64,000 nucleotides of DNA from Acanthamoeba castellanii str. Neff (taxonomy: Eukaryota > Discosea > Longamoebia > Acanthamoebidae), in the NCBI RefSeq assembly GCF_000313135.1, contig NW_004457702.1, forward strand, positions 984,001-1,048,000. The letters run 5' to 3'. Shown here piece after piece: positions 23,289 through 36,383 of this stretch. The position numbers and the translations under genes were made by a program. How positions within the stretch are numbered: the first letter of the stretch is position 1; every line of letters begins with the position of its first letter. Below the pieces are notes generated by a model that did not search any database, had not been told where the DNA came from, and saw nothing but the letters and a program-made list of their open reading frames with translations.

Positions 23289-26200
23289 ATGGACACGCCA
23301 CCGGCTGCCGCGGTGGTTCGAGCAGTGCCCTCGCACGGCGGGGTGGCCGCGTCTGTGGCAGCACCGTCCGCGTCGTCGCCCGACACAGTATGGAACCTCC
23401 TGTGGTCGTCCCTCTGGCCCACCTCCCGCCCCACCCGTACGTAATATATAAATTAATCTTATCTTTTTTAATCTCTCATATTATATTATTATTATTATTA
23501 GTATTATTCGCCGTATTTATTATGGTTCTAATATTATTAAATTTACATTTTTAATAGGCGGTAGCGGGCGAGGAGGAAGGGGAGGGCGTGCGAGGCAGCA
23601 GAGCCTGCTCCTCCCGCGTGCCCTCAAGACGGTGGTCACCACGCTCGACGACCCGCCGCCGCCGCCGGACCCCGCCACGACCACCACGACCACCACCTCC
23701 TCCACCACCTCCGCGTCCGCCTCGGCCTCGTCGGCTTCGTGGTTCAGCTGCATTCAGCTGGCCCTGTGGGTGCGTACAGGCCCTCCCGCCGCGGCACCAC
23801 CAACAGCCCTCCCACTCACTCCCGTGTTGTGTGTCGTGTGCGGTGTGTGCGGTGTGTGTCGTGTGTGTCGTGTGTCGTGTGTCGTGTCGCAGGACAATAT
23901 TTTTGGACCACGGGTGGAACAGGTATGGCACAGGCCCTCGTCGACGGTGTCGGAGGACCTTCTGATCACCTTTGCCCGCCACTCTCTCGTACGCACGACA
24001 CGACACGACACGACACGACACGACACGACACGACACGACACGACACGACACGACACGACACGACACGACACGACACGACACGACACGACACGACACGACA
24101 CGACACGACACGACACACGGACGGGTGGGTGGAGTGGGCTGACAGTCAGAGTGCGATCTCTCGGGTCAACAGAGCGGGGAGCTGGGCGAGGAGGAGGAGG
24201 AACTCAACGATCGCCTGGAGACCAAATTCCACGTCTTCGCCGAGATGGGTGCGCCACGCCAACCCATCCACGCACAACCGCCGAAACCGTGTGCTCACAC
24301 TACGTGCGTGCCATTGGCGTGTGCCGTGTGTGCGGTGTGTGCGGTGTGCTGCTGTATACGTGCGGTGTGTGCGGTGTGCTGCTGTGTGCTCCAGGGTACA
24401 TTATGCTGGCGGTGATATTCACCGGTAAGATGCGGGGCTCGGTGTCCAAGTTCTCGTTTTCCCTCCTTACTCCGGTACCGTGTGCCGCTCTGCTCTGCTT
24501 TCTTGTCACCACTACTGCCCCCACCTACCAGAGAGTGTGCGCGTCGCACTCACCACAACCGCACACGCAACACGCAACACGCACCACCGCACACCGCACA
24601 CGCAACACGCAACACGCACCACTGCACCACCGCACCACCGCACACACGCCATCACAGCACTCGAATCTCACACGCTACCTGCTGGTGCACCACATCGTCG
24701 AGGACCGTCTGCTCCAGCTCGTCGCCTCCCTCCGCACCCTCATGATGCGCGTACTACTCCCCATCCGTGTGCGTGTGCGCGTTCGTGTGTGCGTGTCGTG
24801 TCATGTAGTGCGGTGTGTGCGTTTGCGGTTGCGCGCGTGTCGTGTCGTGCAGTGTACACTGGCTTGAGCGGCGGGAACGGTGTGTGTCCAGGGTCGAGAG
24901 GCGGAGCAGGTGCTGGGCAAGTTCTCCGCGCTGCTGCCCCAATTCGTGTCGACAACCGAAGGTCTGTTCCGGTTGGGCCTGCGGCCCGCGGACCCCGCCC
25001 GCACCTTCTTCTGCAGGGACCACCCCCGATTCGCAGCCTACGACCCCACCTTCCTCCACCGGTACTCCCGTCCCCCCCCTCACCACTCTGCTTCTCCCAC
25101 ATCTATGCCCCCCCTAACCGTGTGCGATGGTGCGTGTGTCGTGTCGTACATCGTGTGTGTCGTGTCGTGCGTCGTGTGTGTGCGCGCTAGGGCAATTACG
25201 TCGCACCTCGTGACCCAGCACCACACCGTTGTCATGGGAAGCGACCTGGAACTGGTCAACGCTGTACGTGCTTCGCAGCAACACACAACACACACGACAC
25301 GCTCAAGACACACGACACACACGACACACACGACACACACGACACACGCGCGGTTGCGACTCACGAGTTTCGTGATGGTCCACGCGTGGATGTGTCGCCA
25401 CAACAGTGGGTGGACTCGCTCTCCCTGTTCCTCCGCAAGAGCGAACTGCGCCTCTCCGCCCGCGCGGGACCCGGCGCCGTCTTCGTGCCCGATCTCGTCC
25501 TCCAAGGCCTGCCTCACGTACATGTACTCCGCTCACCCGCAAGCTTCGCAGGCACCACTTTAACCGTACCGCGTGTGTCGCGCGTGTCGTGCGTCGTGTG
25601 CCGTGCGTGTCGTGCGTGTGCGGTGTGTGCGGTGGTGTGAGTACAGCAAGAGTTGAAGGACGAGGCGGTGATCTGGTGCCGCGGCCCGCTCACGGTGATC
25701 GACCTGGACCAGGAGCGCGTGCGGCAATCACTGCCGCGCCACCAGCACGCCGCCCTGCGCCGGGACTACTTCGACGCCCTCCGGTTCGGCCAGGGTCCCG
25801 CCCCGCTCGCCGCCTCGCCCACGCCCCTCGACAAACCGCGCCCGCTCCTCCCCGAGTACCTGGCCACCGCCCCTCTCACATACTCTTAATTCCTCCTCCA
25901 AGCCCCGCAGCTGCTGCGACTGCCCGTGGAATGCTAAGCATGCGGTCATTGTTGTGCATACCCCTCCCAGGGAGGGGCTGCTGCGCGATTTCGGCGGGGA
26001 GTGGTCGGGCTGGGTGGCCGAGGTCATGGAGGAGGCCTGGCGCCTGCCGGTGTCGACACGGGAGGGCTTCGTGCGGCAGGCCATGCGCATCCTCACCCGA
26101 CGCGCTGCGCTCCTCGTCAAATACGTCGACTACCAACTGTACGTTGCCTGCGCGTGCGGTGTGTGCGGTGTGTCGTGTGTCGTATGCGGCGTGTGCGGTG

Positions 26201-26419
26201 TGGTGTCTGACGAGAAGAGCAATGTGCAGGGCGAGGACCAGCTTCGTGGACATGGGCCTGGTGCAGAGCATGCGCGCGGAGCTGGAGCTGGAGCCCGAAC
26301 AGGACTTCCTCGTGGTACTCGCCGTGGCCGAGCGGCTCTCGCCCGGCATCTACACCACGCTCGTCGGCAACCCAGCCGCGCTCGAGGACAAGTTCATCGA
26401 ACTCTTCGAAAGTTTTTGA
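23289..26419 (+). CDS. C9orf72: C9orf72-type DENN-domain protein
   Basis: Orthologue of C9orf72, a longin/DENN protein that in animals works with SMCR8 and WDR41 in lysosome, autophagy and small-GTPase regulation. A 5' leader (MDTPPAAAVVRAVPSHGG, then Gly/Arg- and Thr/Ser-rich stretches) precedes the conserved core. Splicing joins IQLALW to DNIFGPRVEQVW, reproducing the human WDNILGPRVRHIW signature. It continues LITFARHSL|SGELG, KFHVFAEMGYIMLAVIFTGK, RYLLVHHIVEDRLLQL, AITSHLVTQHHTVVMGSDLE, WVDSLSLFLRKSELRL, RRAALLVKYVDYQL and a C-terminal FLVVLAVAERLSPGIYTTLV, all collinear with human C9orf72. Stop TGA is at 26417-26419. Introns are rich in ACACG/GTGTGCG repeats. It is convergent with the FAM193-like gene, 163 bp apart. 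Confidence 0.9.
23996..24115. repeat. Perfect pentanucleotide repeat (CGACA)24 in an intron of the C9orf72-like gene
   Basis: Twenty-four uninterrupted copies of CGACA (120 bp) fill most of the intron 23989-24172, between the exons encoding LITFARHSL and SGELGEEEE. Because the unit is 5 bp and lacks stop trinucleotides, all six reading frames through it are open (RHDTT-type sense, CRVVS-type antisense). Confidence 0.98.
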
Positions 26420-26582
26420 TCACGACACGACACACACCGCACACAACATACGAACACACAGAGTACGAGAACAGGAGCTGGAGGGAAAATAATCATGATT
26501 CGTCTGCAGCTCAGCATCGCAGTGTACAAGCGAACATGTTTTGTGTGTGTTGTAATGTGCGTCGTGTGTCGTGCCCTGGTGC
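26420..26582. terminator. Convergent 3' ends of the C9orf72-like and FAM193-like genes
   Basis: 163 bp between two facing stop codons must carry both polyadenylation regions. A CGACACACACCGCACACA stretch follows the C9orf72-like stop. No canonical AATAAA was pinned for the plus gene. Confidence 0.3.
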
Positions 26583-28223
26583 CTAGGGTCGCGCTCGTGC
26601 GCCTCCATTCCGCTTTGTGCGCTTGCCCTTGCCGCGCGAGCCCTTGCCACCGCCACCACCACCGGCGTTGCTGTTGCTGTTGTTGGTCCGTCGCTGGCCG
26701 CCCGTTGATGGTGAAGACGAGGAGGCCGACGAAGGTTGAACGGCGGTCGCTGCGGACGAAGGCGACGACGTTGTCGTTGTTGGCTGGGGCGGGACGAGGG
26801 ACTGGCCGAGCACCCAGTTCATGCCGTTCCACCTCTGCGTGGTGGTGACCTTCTTCATCGAGATCTGCGACTGGCACAGCTGCGAGAGCTCGACGGCGTT
26901 GTCGTCGTTGAGCTGCTTCTTCTGCTGCCTCTGAGCGAGCCCGCCCGAGGCCTCCAGCCGCCGCCGGAACTCCTCCACCTCCCGGTCCTGCTCGGCCTTC
27001 AGATCCGGGTCCAGATCGTCCTCCTCCTCCCAGAACTGCGGGAACTCGGTGAACTGCGCCAGCTTCGCCGCCAGCCGGCTGCCGCCCGGCGCCACCACCT
27101 CGGCCGCCTCAGCGGCCACCGACGCCGACGCCTCGCTCGGTTCGTCTGGCGGCACGGCGGGGCCGTTGCTGCTGTTGTCCTCCGGTCCATCGCCGCCGCC
27201 GTTATCTTCGGGCGCAGCCGTCGCCGCGGCCTTGGCGGCCTTTGGCTTACCACCGCCGCCGCTGCCGCCGTTGTTGTTGGCCTGCGGCGGCTGTAGCTGC
27301 GATTGTTGGTTGAGCTTGGCCTCGCGCTCCTCGCGCTCCTTCTCTTCGCGCTCGCGCTGTCGCCTCTCCCGCTTGCGCTGCTTCTTCCGGGCCTTGGCCG
27401 ACGACGAAGTACCGCCGCCGCCGGCCGAGGCCGACGACGAGGCGAGTGTCGACGCCGACGAAGACGACGACCGGTCGTCACTTTTGCCGCCGCCGCCTCC
27501 TCGGGCCGGCGTCTTCTTGGTGTTGTTGATAAAGGAGAGGAGCTCGTCGAGGCTGCGCTGGTCCTCGACGGGTCGCGGCGGCGACTGGGCCTTCACGTCG
27601 CGCCCCATCCCGCCCGCGTGGCTGCCCATGCCGTTCGTCACGTGGGACTGTCGTGTCGTGTCGGACGCACTCTCCAGCGTCAGAAATAACGACTTGAATT
27701 GAAAAAGAAAGAAAACGAAAACGAAAACGAAAGCAAATGCAAATGCAAAAGAGAGGAGCGCGTACGCGGATGCTGAGTTTGCTTCGGAGCTTCTCGCGGG
27801 TCGACTCGGCAAAATGATCGCACATGAGATAGTGCGAGTGCAGGCAACAGCAGTGGCCTGAGTGCGCACGATTAGAGGATGAATACGCGAGTGCGCGCGT
27901 GCTTGTGTGTGCGGTGGGGTGCGTGTGTGCGGTGAGGCGAGGTGCGTGTGCGATGGTGTGTACCTGCGTGTTTCGTCTTTCCGTTTCGGGGATCGGTCCC
28001 GCACGTGTTGTGGCCCGGCGCCTGGCAGTGCGGAATGGCCGCAGAAGCGGGGATGCTGGTCTCGTACTCGTCCTCGTCATCTTCGTCGTCGTCGTCCAGC
28101 TCCTCGCCCTCGTCGTCCTCGTCGTCGTCCTCATCATCGTCCAGCTCCTCGCCCGTCGAGTACATCGAATGCCCCGACGCCATGGGATCACCTGCGCGCC
28201 GCCTCGGTCAGTCAAGGCCAAAA

Positions 28224-28289
<66 letters not shown>

Positions 28290-28822
28290 ACACCACACAC
28301 ACCACACACAAGGAATGTGTGAAATGCAACGGGGGGGCATACCATAGACGCAGGAGGCCGAGCAGCACGGGTTGTGGTAGGGATTGACGCCGGCGGCGGC
28401 CGCGGCGTGGCCGACAAAGTCAACGCTGGCGGCCGCGGCACCGGCTACGACGTGTCGCGTGTTTGTGTGGGCCGCGCAGCAGTCCTCACCCTTCTTGGTC
28501 ATGGCCGACAGGTGCTGGTGGAAGCAGAACGGACAGCTGTGAATATGCTCCTGTATTACAGGAGTGTGAGGAGAGAAAAGAAAAAGAAATGAAGACGTCA
28601 GCTATCAACAGGTCGCGGCGTTAGGGCGACGAGGGCGGCGTACAGCGATGGCTTCGGGGTCGATGTCGGGGATTTCGCCGGCGCGGTGCTGCTCCTCCAG
28701 TTTCTGCCACCGCCGCTGGAGCTGCTGACACTCGGCTCGCAATCGGGCCTCCCGTTGCTGCGCGACACCGACGGACGTCAGCTCGCCGCACGCACGCACG
28801 CACACCACCGCACACACGACAC

Positions 28823-28853
<31 letters not shown>

Positions 28854-30029
28854 GATAAAATACAGACCTTCTCGAGAGTGTATTGGTCGAGTCGCTTCTT
28901 GAGCTGCCGCCACCGGGAGCGGGTCTCCTTGAGCTTCTTCTCGAAGTTCATGTACTGCTGGAGGACCGGATCGCTCCGCTTGAGTTGCGACTTGAGGCGC
29001 GGCAGATTGATTTGCAAAATGGGGTCCAGGTAGACCGTTTCCCAGAACAGGCCCTGTTGCGCACATGTGTCAGCGACGATGAAGGCGATGATGGCGACGA
29101 TGATAGCGGCGATGATGAAGGTGGGGTTACCTTGTTGACATCAGCAAAGGTGATGTCGAACTGCTTGAGGAAGCAGTTGTGAAGGTAGATGAAAACGCCG
29201 TTGAACACCTCGTTCGCCGCGCAGAGGTCGTCGTACTTCTTCTGCACCGCGAGCAAAAACTTGTGCGCCCGGTCCACGCTCGCCACTGTTCACGCCGCGA
29301 CCATCAGGAAACCGTCATCACACGCAGAAGAAGAAGAACTGGGGGGTGTAAGGCCGCAACGGTACCAGAGGTGGTGGAGAGCTGAGCGACGAGGCGCTCG
29401 CGCAGGACCTCGAGCCAGTTCTGGGCCTCCTTCTCCAGCTTGCGGAAGAGCGTCTCCGGGTTGTGCTTGCACAGCCGGTAGACCATGTTGTAGGTCCGTT
29501 CGAAGGAGATGCTGAACCCTTCCTCGTACTCGTTGTTGGCCTTCACCTCGGCGTAGATCTGCCGCACCACGTTGCGCAGCTCGTGCCAGCACTGCCGCCG
29601 TTCGGCGTCGGCCTTGGCCGTTTGCTGCCCCATGCCGAGCCGCACGACCGACACACGACACGACACGAAGAGGTAAGAAGAGAAGATGAGCAATCAAAAG
29701 TGATTCGATTATTTGTTCTATCTAATCAATAAAAATCGGCAAAAGCGAATGGAATCGAAGTCGAAAGGGTTTGAGTGCTCCGGTACCTCAGCGGAGGGGA
29801 GCGGGATAGCGGCTTGTTTGATGGCGGTGCTGGCCTCCGATGCAGCTAAGGCCAGGGTGGCCGGCGCCATGGCATGGGCAACAGCATGCCCGACCTCGTG
29901 TAGCGTGTGCTGCTGATGTTGGCGTGCATGCTGCGAAGTGGTCGGTTTTGCCTGATCCATCATCGCCAATCTCCTTAATGTCTGTTCATTTACCTGCTGC
30001 GCCTTGATATCTTCAAGTTTAGCGGCCAT
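26583..30029 (-). CDS. FAM193-like protein
   Basis: Assigned to the FAM193 family of uncharacterised Cys/His-rich, largely disordered proteins. In order: a helical N-terminal half (MAAKLEDIKAQQVNEQTLRR; CWHELRNVVRQIYAEVKANN; FERTYNMVYRLCKHNPETLF; NLPRLKSQLKRSDPVLQQYM); Cys/His clusters EHIHSCPFCFHQHLSA and NPYHNPCCSASCVYGDP; an acidic run; HCQAPGHNTCG and GHCCCLHSHYLMCDHF|AESTREKLRSKL, which resembles the FAM193 CxFFGH...MREKLRxRL motif; SLDELLSFINNTKK; a basic Lys/Arg/Glu helix; and a C-terminal LDPDLKAEQDREVEEFRRRL with ISMKKVT, as in the FAM193 C-terminal domain. The stop TAG is at 26583-26585. Joins at IDPEAIA|EHIHSC and SAE|QTAKAD are in frame. Function is unknown. The N-terminal half might instead be a separate gene, but the phase agreement argues against this. 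Confidence 0.7.
28225..28284. repeat. (CA)n dinucleotide repeat
   Basis: Thirty uninterrupted CA units in the FAM193-like intron between the exons encoding CSASCVYG and DPMASGHSMY. Confidence 0.97.
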
Positions 30030-30427
30030 GAGGTTGTACGCCAACCTTGATCCTTGAATACGCAATAATCCAAAAGCAGAGCCGGTGATCCTCCTCCTGC
30101 AGCTCTGTGTCTATGCCTCCTTTCCTTCAATCTTAAGATCCCCCAACGCTTGTTCCTCTGTGTTGATCGAATCCCAAATGCTTCCCTAATTTCGCCGACA
30201 CTTGTTTTGCCGCCACTTTGTTTTTTCCTTTTTATTTCTCTTTTGGTTTGTTTTTCTTTTTCTTTCTTTTTTGTTTTTATTCTTGTGAAGAGAGGCAGTG
30301 TGAACAACAAATTGAGGTACAGAAGGTGCAGCGCAAGGTGTGTGGTGGGGGTGGTACCCCAAAGGGGGGCGAGATGGTGACTGATCTGGCCATGATCTGG
30401 CGCAGAGTGCGTGCGAGTGGGTGGCGC
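30030..30427. promoter_or_regulatory. Spacer between RICTOR stop and FAM193-like start
   Basis: 398 bp between two minus-strand genes, with a T-rich tract (about 30217-30290). It should contain the FAM193-like promoter and the RICTOR 3' end. A 5' exon of the FAM193-like gene is possible here; none was clear. Confidence 0.3.
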
Positions 30428-32271
30428 TTAGGGCTTGCCGGGGTGGCCGGGGACGGCGAGGGTCCAGGTGCCCTTGCGCGCAACGGGTCGCACGTTGGCC
30501 AGGGCGGCGAAGAAGGAGCGGTCGAAGGCGCTGTCGTCGAGCAGCGAATACACGAAGCGGCGGACCGGCAGCCGGAACCTGTACCGCTCCAGCATCTGGA
30601 GTATCTCTTTCGCCAGCGCCGCCTGCACATCCACATCCCTGTCAGTACACCGCACGCACACACCGTACACACCGCACACACCTTTCTGAATTCGGAGGGA
30701 TGCTTGACTTTGGCGCGCTTGAGGGCGTTCATGGCGCGCTCGGCGGTGATGTGATTGGAGAGGTTGGTCACCCACAGAATGATCTCCTCCCGAATCGATT
30801 CCTTCCCCTGGGCCTCTCCCTGAGCGGGCGGCGGGTGCACGACCACCTCCTGCGACACACCGCCGTCGGTCAGTTGGTTGAGCCAACAGCCGGGGAACGG
30901 TGTGGGAGAGAGGGAGCCGCAGTACCGTTTCAGACTCAGGTGCGACGAAGACGTCGATGTATTCGTTTTCGTCGATGCGAAGGAATGGCGTCGACCGAAT
31001 GTCGCGCGGCAGACTGACGTGCGAGTTCACGTGACACGGGGTGTCCCAGCCGAACCGCTCCAGCCGCTGACGCCCTGGTGTGTGCGGTGTGTGCGTGCGT
31101 GTGCGTATGCGAAAAAGTGCGTCAGCCACGCACGGCGAGAACCGAGGCGCACATGCGAGAGCACCTTGCTCGGTGCCGGAGACCATGCCGATGACGTAGA
31201 CGGCAGTGCCACGCACGGCAAAGCAGCCGTCGGTCTCGGCGATTCGCACGAGCGCCTCCACCACATTCTCCGCCTCGCGCAGCGCCTCCCTCGGGTCCTT
31301 GAAGTCTGCGCCATCGTCGATTTAAGTAGATTAAGTATAATTAGAATTCATTTCATGCAATCAATAAAATAAATAAATGAGAAATAAATGATTATTTGCG
31401 CGTACCAGCGAGGGCGGGGCTGGGTTCGGGGGTGGACAGGAGACTGCGGCGCAGGGGCGACTTCTGAGCGGGCGGCGAGCCGAAGGAGCCCGACCGCAGG
31501 CGCGGCGTGGTGGCCGACGAGCCCTGCGTGGCGGAGGCGATCGAGCGCGGGGAGCTCGATGCCGACGACGGCGTCCGCTTGTGCGTCGATGTCGGATGCC
31601 TCGGCGATCCCACCATCCACGATCCACCTACGCCCCCCCCCCCACCACCCACCCATCACGCGCGCGTATCGGAGTTAAAAACAACTTACGCTCGCGTGAG
31701 CGGCGGTCATGGTGGGGGGAGTCAGTACTCGAGGAGAGTTGCCCGCCGAGCGCAGGTCCAGGTCCAGAGTTGGCCCAGCTTTCATCGAGCAGCTTCAGCC
31801 CGAACTCGGACGACGCGATGTGTCCCTGCAGGGCGTTGCGCGCGCGCCGGTGGTGTGAGAAGAACACGATGCGAGCGCTGGGGGCGGGTGGGGCGGGAGA
31901 ACGGTACGAGAGCCCACATGGCAGTGCGGCGGGCGAGGGGCGGCTGGGAGACGTCGCGGAGCACGGCGAGGAGCTCCAGGTGGTGGGCCGACTGCTTGAG
32001 GATGCCGCAGCCCTTGGCCGTCTTGGCCAGCTCACCGTACAGATGCGGCGGAATGATTACGTGCTTGGTCAGATACTCGGAGCCCTGGTGTCGGGGACAC
32101 GACACGACACACACAATACGACACAGTAAGAAGAGCGTAAAAGTCATGAAATGCAAAGGCGAGAGCGTGCCTTTTCTCTCCAGACGGGTGCGGAGAACGC
32201 TTCGCTGAGCGCATCGTCCAGTGCGGTCACGTACTCGAGATTGCCTGCAGCGTACGCGCGTGTGGCGTCAG

Positions 32272-32316
<45 letters not shown>

Positions 32317-34851
32317 GCGTGTGTTGTTTGAACAAACTGTCGACGTGACAGTACCGGTTTCCTTCCAGTACTGGAGCGCGCCCGAGATGAAGTCGTTCTC
32401 GCGCGAGAGGTACTCAAGGCCAGCCTCGGTGGAGAGCAGGCGGAGGAGGAGGTCGCGCCCGGGCCGACCGATGGCCGCCAGCACGCTTGCGGGCTGCTTG
32501 GAGATCAGACAGTCCAGGCATTCCTCCTCGTCCACGGCCTCGTCCAGGACCGAGAGCGACATGCCGATTACCTGCGTGGGCGGCCCGGAGCAAGTTAGGT
32601 TTCTGTGCGCGTGCGGCGCGTGCGGCGTGTGCGGTGTGTGCGGTGTGGGAAGCTTGCCTTGGAGTCGGTGTCGGAGAGCTGCTTGACGAGGAATTCGATA
32701 CCCCAGGCGCTGAAGTTGGCCACGCCGGCACGGAGCAGGACGCGCATGTGCCGGGTGGCCAGGAAGCGGACCACCTTCGACTGCGACGTCAGCGCCTTCG
32801 ACAGAATCACTCGCGAGTGACCGCCGCTTCTGGAAAGAACGAAAGTGAAAGAGATTTCGAATTAGTAGTTTGTGGAGCGGGGGGGGGGAATGAAGAGGTC
32901 ATCGGGCTTGAGCGGCGGTACATGTTGTAATCGAGCGAAGTGAGGATGAGGAAGGAGAGGTCGTCTCGGCCCTGGAGTTCGGTCATCGATTTGAGATAGT
33001 TGAAGATCTTGAACTTTTTCATGAGCTCGAGCCCGCGCTCGGTCGAGGACAGCGTTCCCAGCTGGAGTTAAACGTCCGCACATCGCGTGCGCATTAGAGG
33101 ACAACAAGAGACGACAAGAGCGAAGTGCGGGGAGAAAGCGAGAGAGTTGCGCGTACCATGGTGAAGTACTCGCGGGCCATGGTCTTGAGCACGCGCTCGG
33201 GGGAGAGCAGACGGGGTCCGTTCTTGTCGGGCACCTGCAGAAGAACGAATTTGGGAGGGGGTTAACGAGGGAGTGGTCTAAGGGGCCGACTGGGTGGGTG
33301 TTGGGCCTGTGAGTTACCCCTTCGACTTCTACGCGGAGGAGATCGGCGATCTGGAAGACGAGCGGATTCTTCTCCTCGAGGTACTTGTAGCCTTCGGACT
33401 CGGCCAAGAGAACTTCGAGCAACAGACACGCCACGCGCACGTATTTCATGTTGGGCTGTCGAAGGCCACAGAAAAAGAGTCAGCCCCCGAGAGACGCTCG
33501 CCTGAGGCACCAACAAAGAGCGAAAGAGAAAAGAGAAAAAGAACGAAGCGACAAGAGGGGGGGAGGGCGTACGACGGTCCATGACTGGGCGGAGAAGAGG
33601 AGATTGGAGGGCCGTAGGAAGGAGAGGATGCGCTTGATGAACTTGGTCTGCAGGGCTGTCGACAGATGGGTCGGATTGCGCAGCGGACCCTCGAGGATCT
33701 CCGTCACCGTGTACCACTCCCAGCGCGAATAGTCCTGGGAGACGTCATCATCAGTTTCCGGGTGCGTGTGCACTGGGCAATGCGTGCAGTGTGCGGTGGT
33801 GCGTGTGCGGTGGTGCAACGTGTGTGTGGTCGTGTGTGTGCGGTTGTGTGCGGTGGTGCGTACCTTGGTGGCGAGGATTTGTGTTTGCTGAAGACGAGCG
33901 AGGAGCTGCTTGTCGTCCATGCCCCAATCGATCTTCTTCTTGACGTCGTCAATTCGATCCAGCCGCCTGCACCATCACGCCCGGGTCAATTCCCCGATTG
34001 CCGCGACGAAGAGCCGGGCGCCCAAAGGCGATCGCACCTGTTACGGCCCTTGAGTCGCCGCCATTTGTTGGCGCCGGTGACGATGAGCGAAAGATGGAAG
34101 TCGAAGAACGACGACTCGCCCTTGATGTGCGAGAACTGATGCAGGTTGCCCACCTAAGTGTGTGCCGCCCAACCACCAACCACCAGCGTCAGCCGGGAAA
34201 GACGGTTGGGAATATGAAGGGATGTGTGGGGGTGGCGTACCATGGCCGAGGCGCTCATGCGCACGCCGCGGGTGAGGTTGAACGAGACGGCGGAGCACAT
34301 GAGTTCGGGCAGCGTTTGCAGGCGCGCGCATTGCGACGTGGGCAGCAGGAAGTGCGACAGATGCAGCAGTTCGGCCAGCAGCACCGTCGCTTTCGTGGCT
34401 GTGCGACGAACACCAACCCCGCCCTCGTGAATCGGCGCGAACGGTGCACCAGACGCGCGTGCGTGCGTGTGCGGTCGTGCATGTGTAGACCGGCGTACCG
34501 ATCTCGGCATTGTGCACTTGTCTCTCTGGAGGCGGGGGCGACGAGGACGACTTCTCCCTGCTCACCTTTTCCTTGTCTTTGTCTTCCTTTTCCTTTTCAC
34601 CTCCCTCCCTCTCCTCGCCCTACATTGCGCAAGTGAGCGTGTGCGGTGGTGTGCGTGATGCGTGTGCGTGCGTGTGCGGTGGTGCGTGCGCGCCGTGAGC
34701 GATGTGTTGCGATGCCGGAGATCAAAGAGTGAGCACAAGAACCTTGCTGAAGACGGGCGGGGTGAAGTTGGGCAGGTCGTCTTTGTCTTGTCCCAGCTTG
34801 ACCAGGGCCTGTATCAGCCCGCAATCCACCAGGATCACCAGCACCATTCCC

Positions 34852-34911
<60 letters not shown>

Positions 34912-36299
34912 ACAAAACAATCAATTAGCACGTCGACACACCGTGGCGAGCGGGACGCGAGAGCGAGCGGTGAAAGGGCTGGCGCGTTTACCAGGTAGTT
35001 GTAAAGGAGGTTGGGCCGATCGGAGAAGGTGCGCGAGGGCAGGTCGAGCCCCACGCCCAGGCCCAGGTGATCGCTCGGCCCGCTGGTGCGTCCCGCCTCG
35101 GTGCTCGCGCGCCTTGCGAAGGCCTCTTTGCCGGCAGCGGCCGGCAGGTGGAACATGGCCATGATCCCATCCAACACCAATTCCTGCCCGGTCGGTAGCG
35201 TCAGCGACCGACACCCGGGCACACTCCTTCCCCGCTGGAAAAAAAAGAACCAAAGAAAAAGAACGAAAAGAAAGAACGAAAACGAAGTGTCGACTTACGT
35301 GCAGTTCGGGGAAGGGCAGAGTGAGCGAGAGGACGAGCGAACGCATGCCGGACGGGTCCGACGAGAGGTAGATCAGCCCCGTCCACGACTTGGCCAAACC
35401 TGGACAACAAATCAATCCACGAAATCGATGAGCGCTCAATCAGGCGCGTGTGCGCGAGACGGAGAAGAAGGAGGGAAAAGAGGAGACAAATGGGTGGTCG
35501 CATACCGACGACGGCGCGAACGGATGCCGCCCACTGCTCTCTCCGCGCAGGGATCGGACCTCCCTCTAATCACCCCGGAACGTACCCGGAAGAAGAAAGG
35601 TCAGACCAGCAGACGATGGAGGCAAGCCAGGGATCGATGATCAAAAAGAGGGCGGTCGTGTACCGGGACCCTCGGTGAGGGCGGCGAAGACGCCTCGCAG
35701 GTCAGTGTGCGGTCGAAGGTAGGCCCGGTTCTGGGGATGATTCAGAATGTACCTGCCGAAGAGACACGTTAGTTATTTATCGATTTGTGTTGTATTAAAA
35801 TTAAGGATGTGCAGTGCGCGGTTGTGCTGTGGTCGTTAGCGTACAGGACACCGGCCAGGAGGGAATCGTGTTGGTCGGAGAATGTCGGGTCAACCAGAGC
35901 GTTCAACAGGGTACGCATTCCACCGCACTGTACGGGCGCCAACAGGTTAGCCTCTAAGAATGGTGTCGCAACGCTTTTCCGGCGAGTGCAAACAGTGTCT
36001 CGCGTACGACGTGCGTGCGTCGTGCGTGCGTCGTGCTGTGTGTTGTTGTGCGCACGCACAAGAGGGGGGGGGAACCCACCTGCGCGACGCCTTTGATGTT
36101 TTGGACGGCGAGTAGGGCGAGCGTGTCGAGGGCGATGCGCACGAAGGAGTCGTCGCGGGTCTCGACGATGGCCAGCAGGGATTGTATGATACATCGCGGC
36201 GTCAGAACTGGGTCGATTTCTACCAGGCGGCGCACCACCCGCATCGCCTCGACACGCTGGGTTCGTACCACCCGCGACACCCGACACCAGACAGCACCA

Positions 36300-36383
<84 letters not shown>

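Noticed and set aside
23551..24111. Minus-strand frame with repeated CRVVS peptide
   Set aside because: It is the antisense translation of the (CGACA)24 intron repeat, not a repeat protein.
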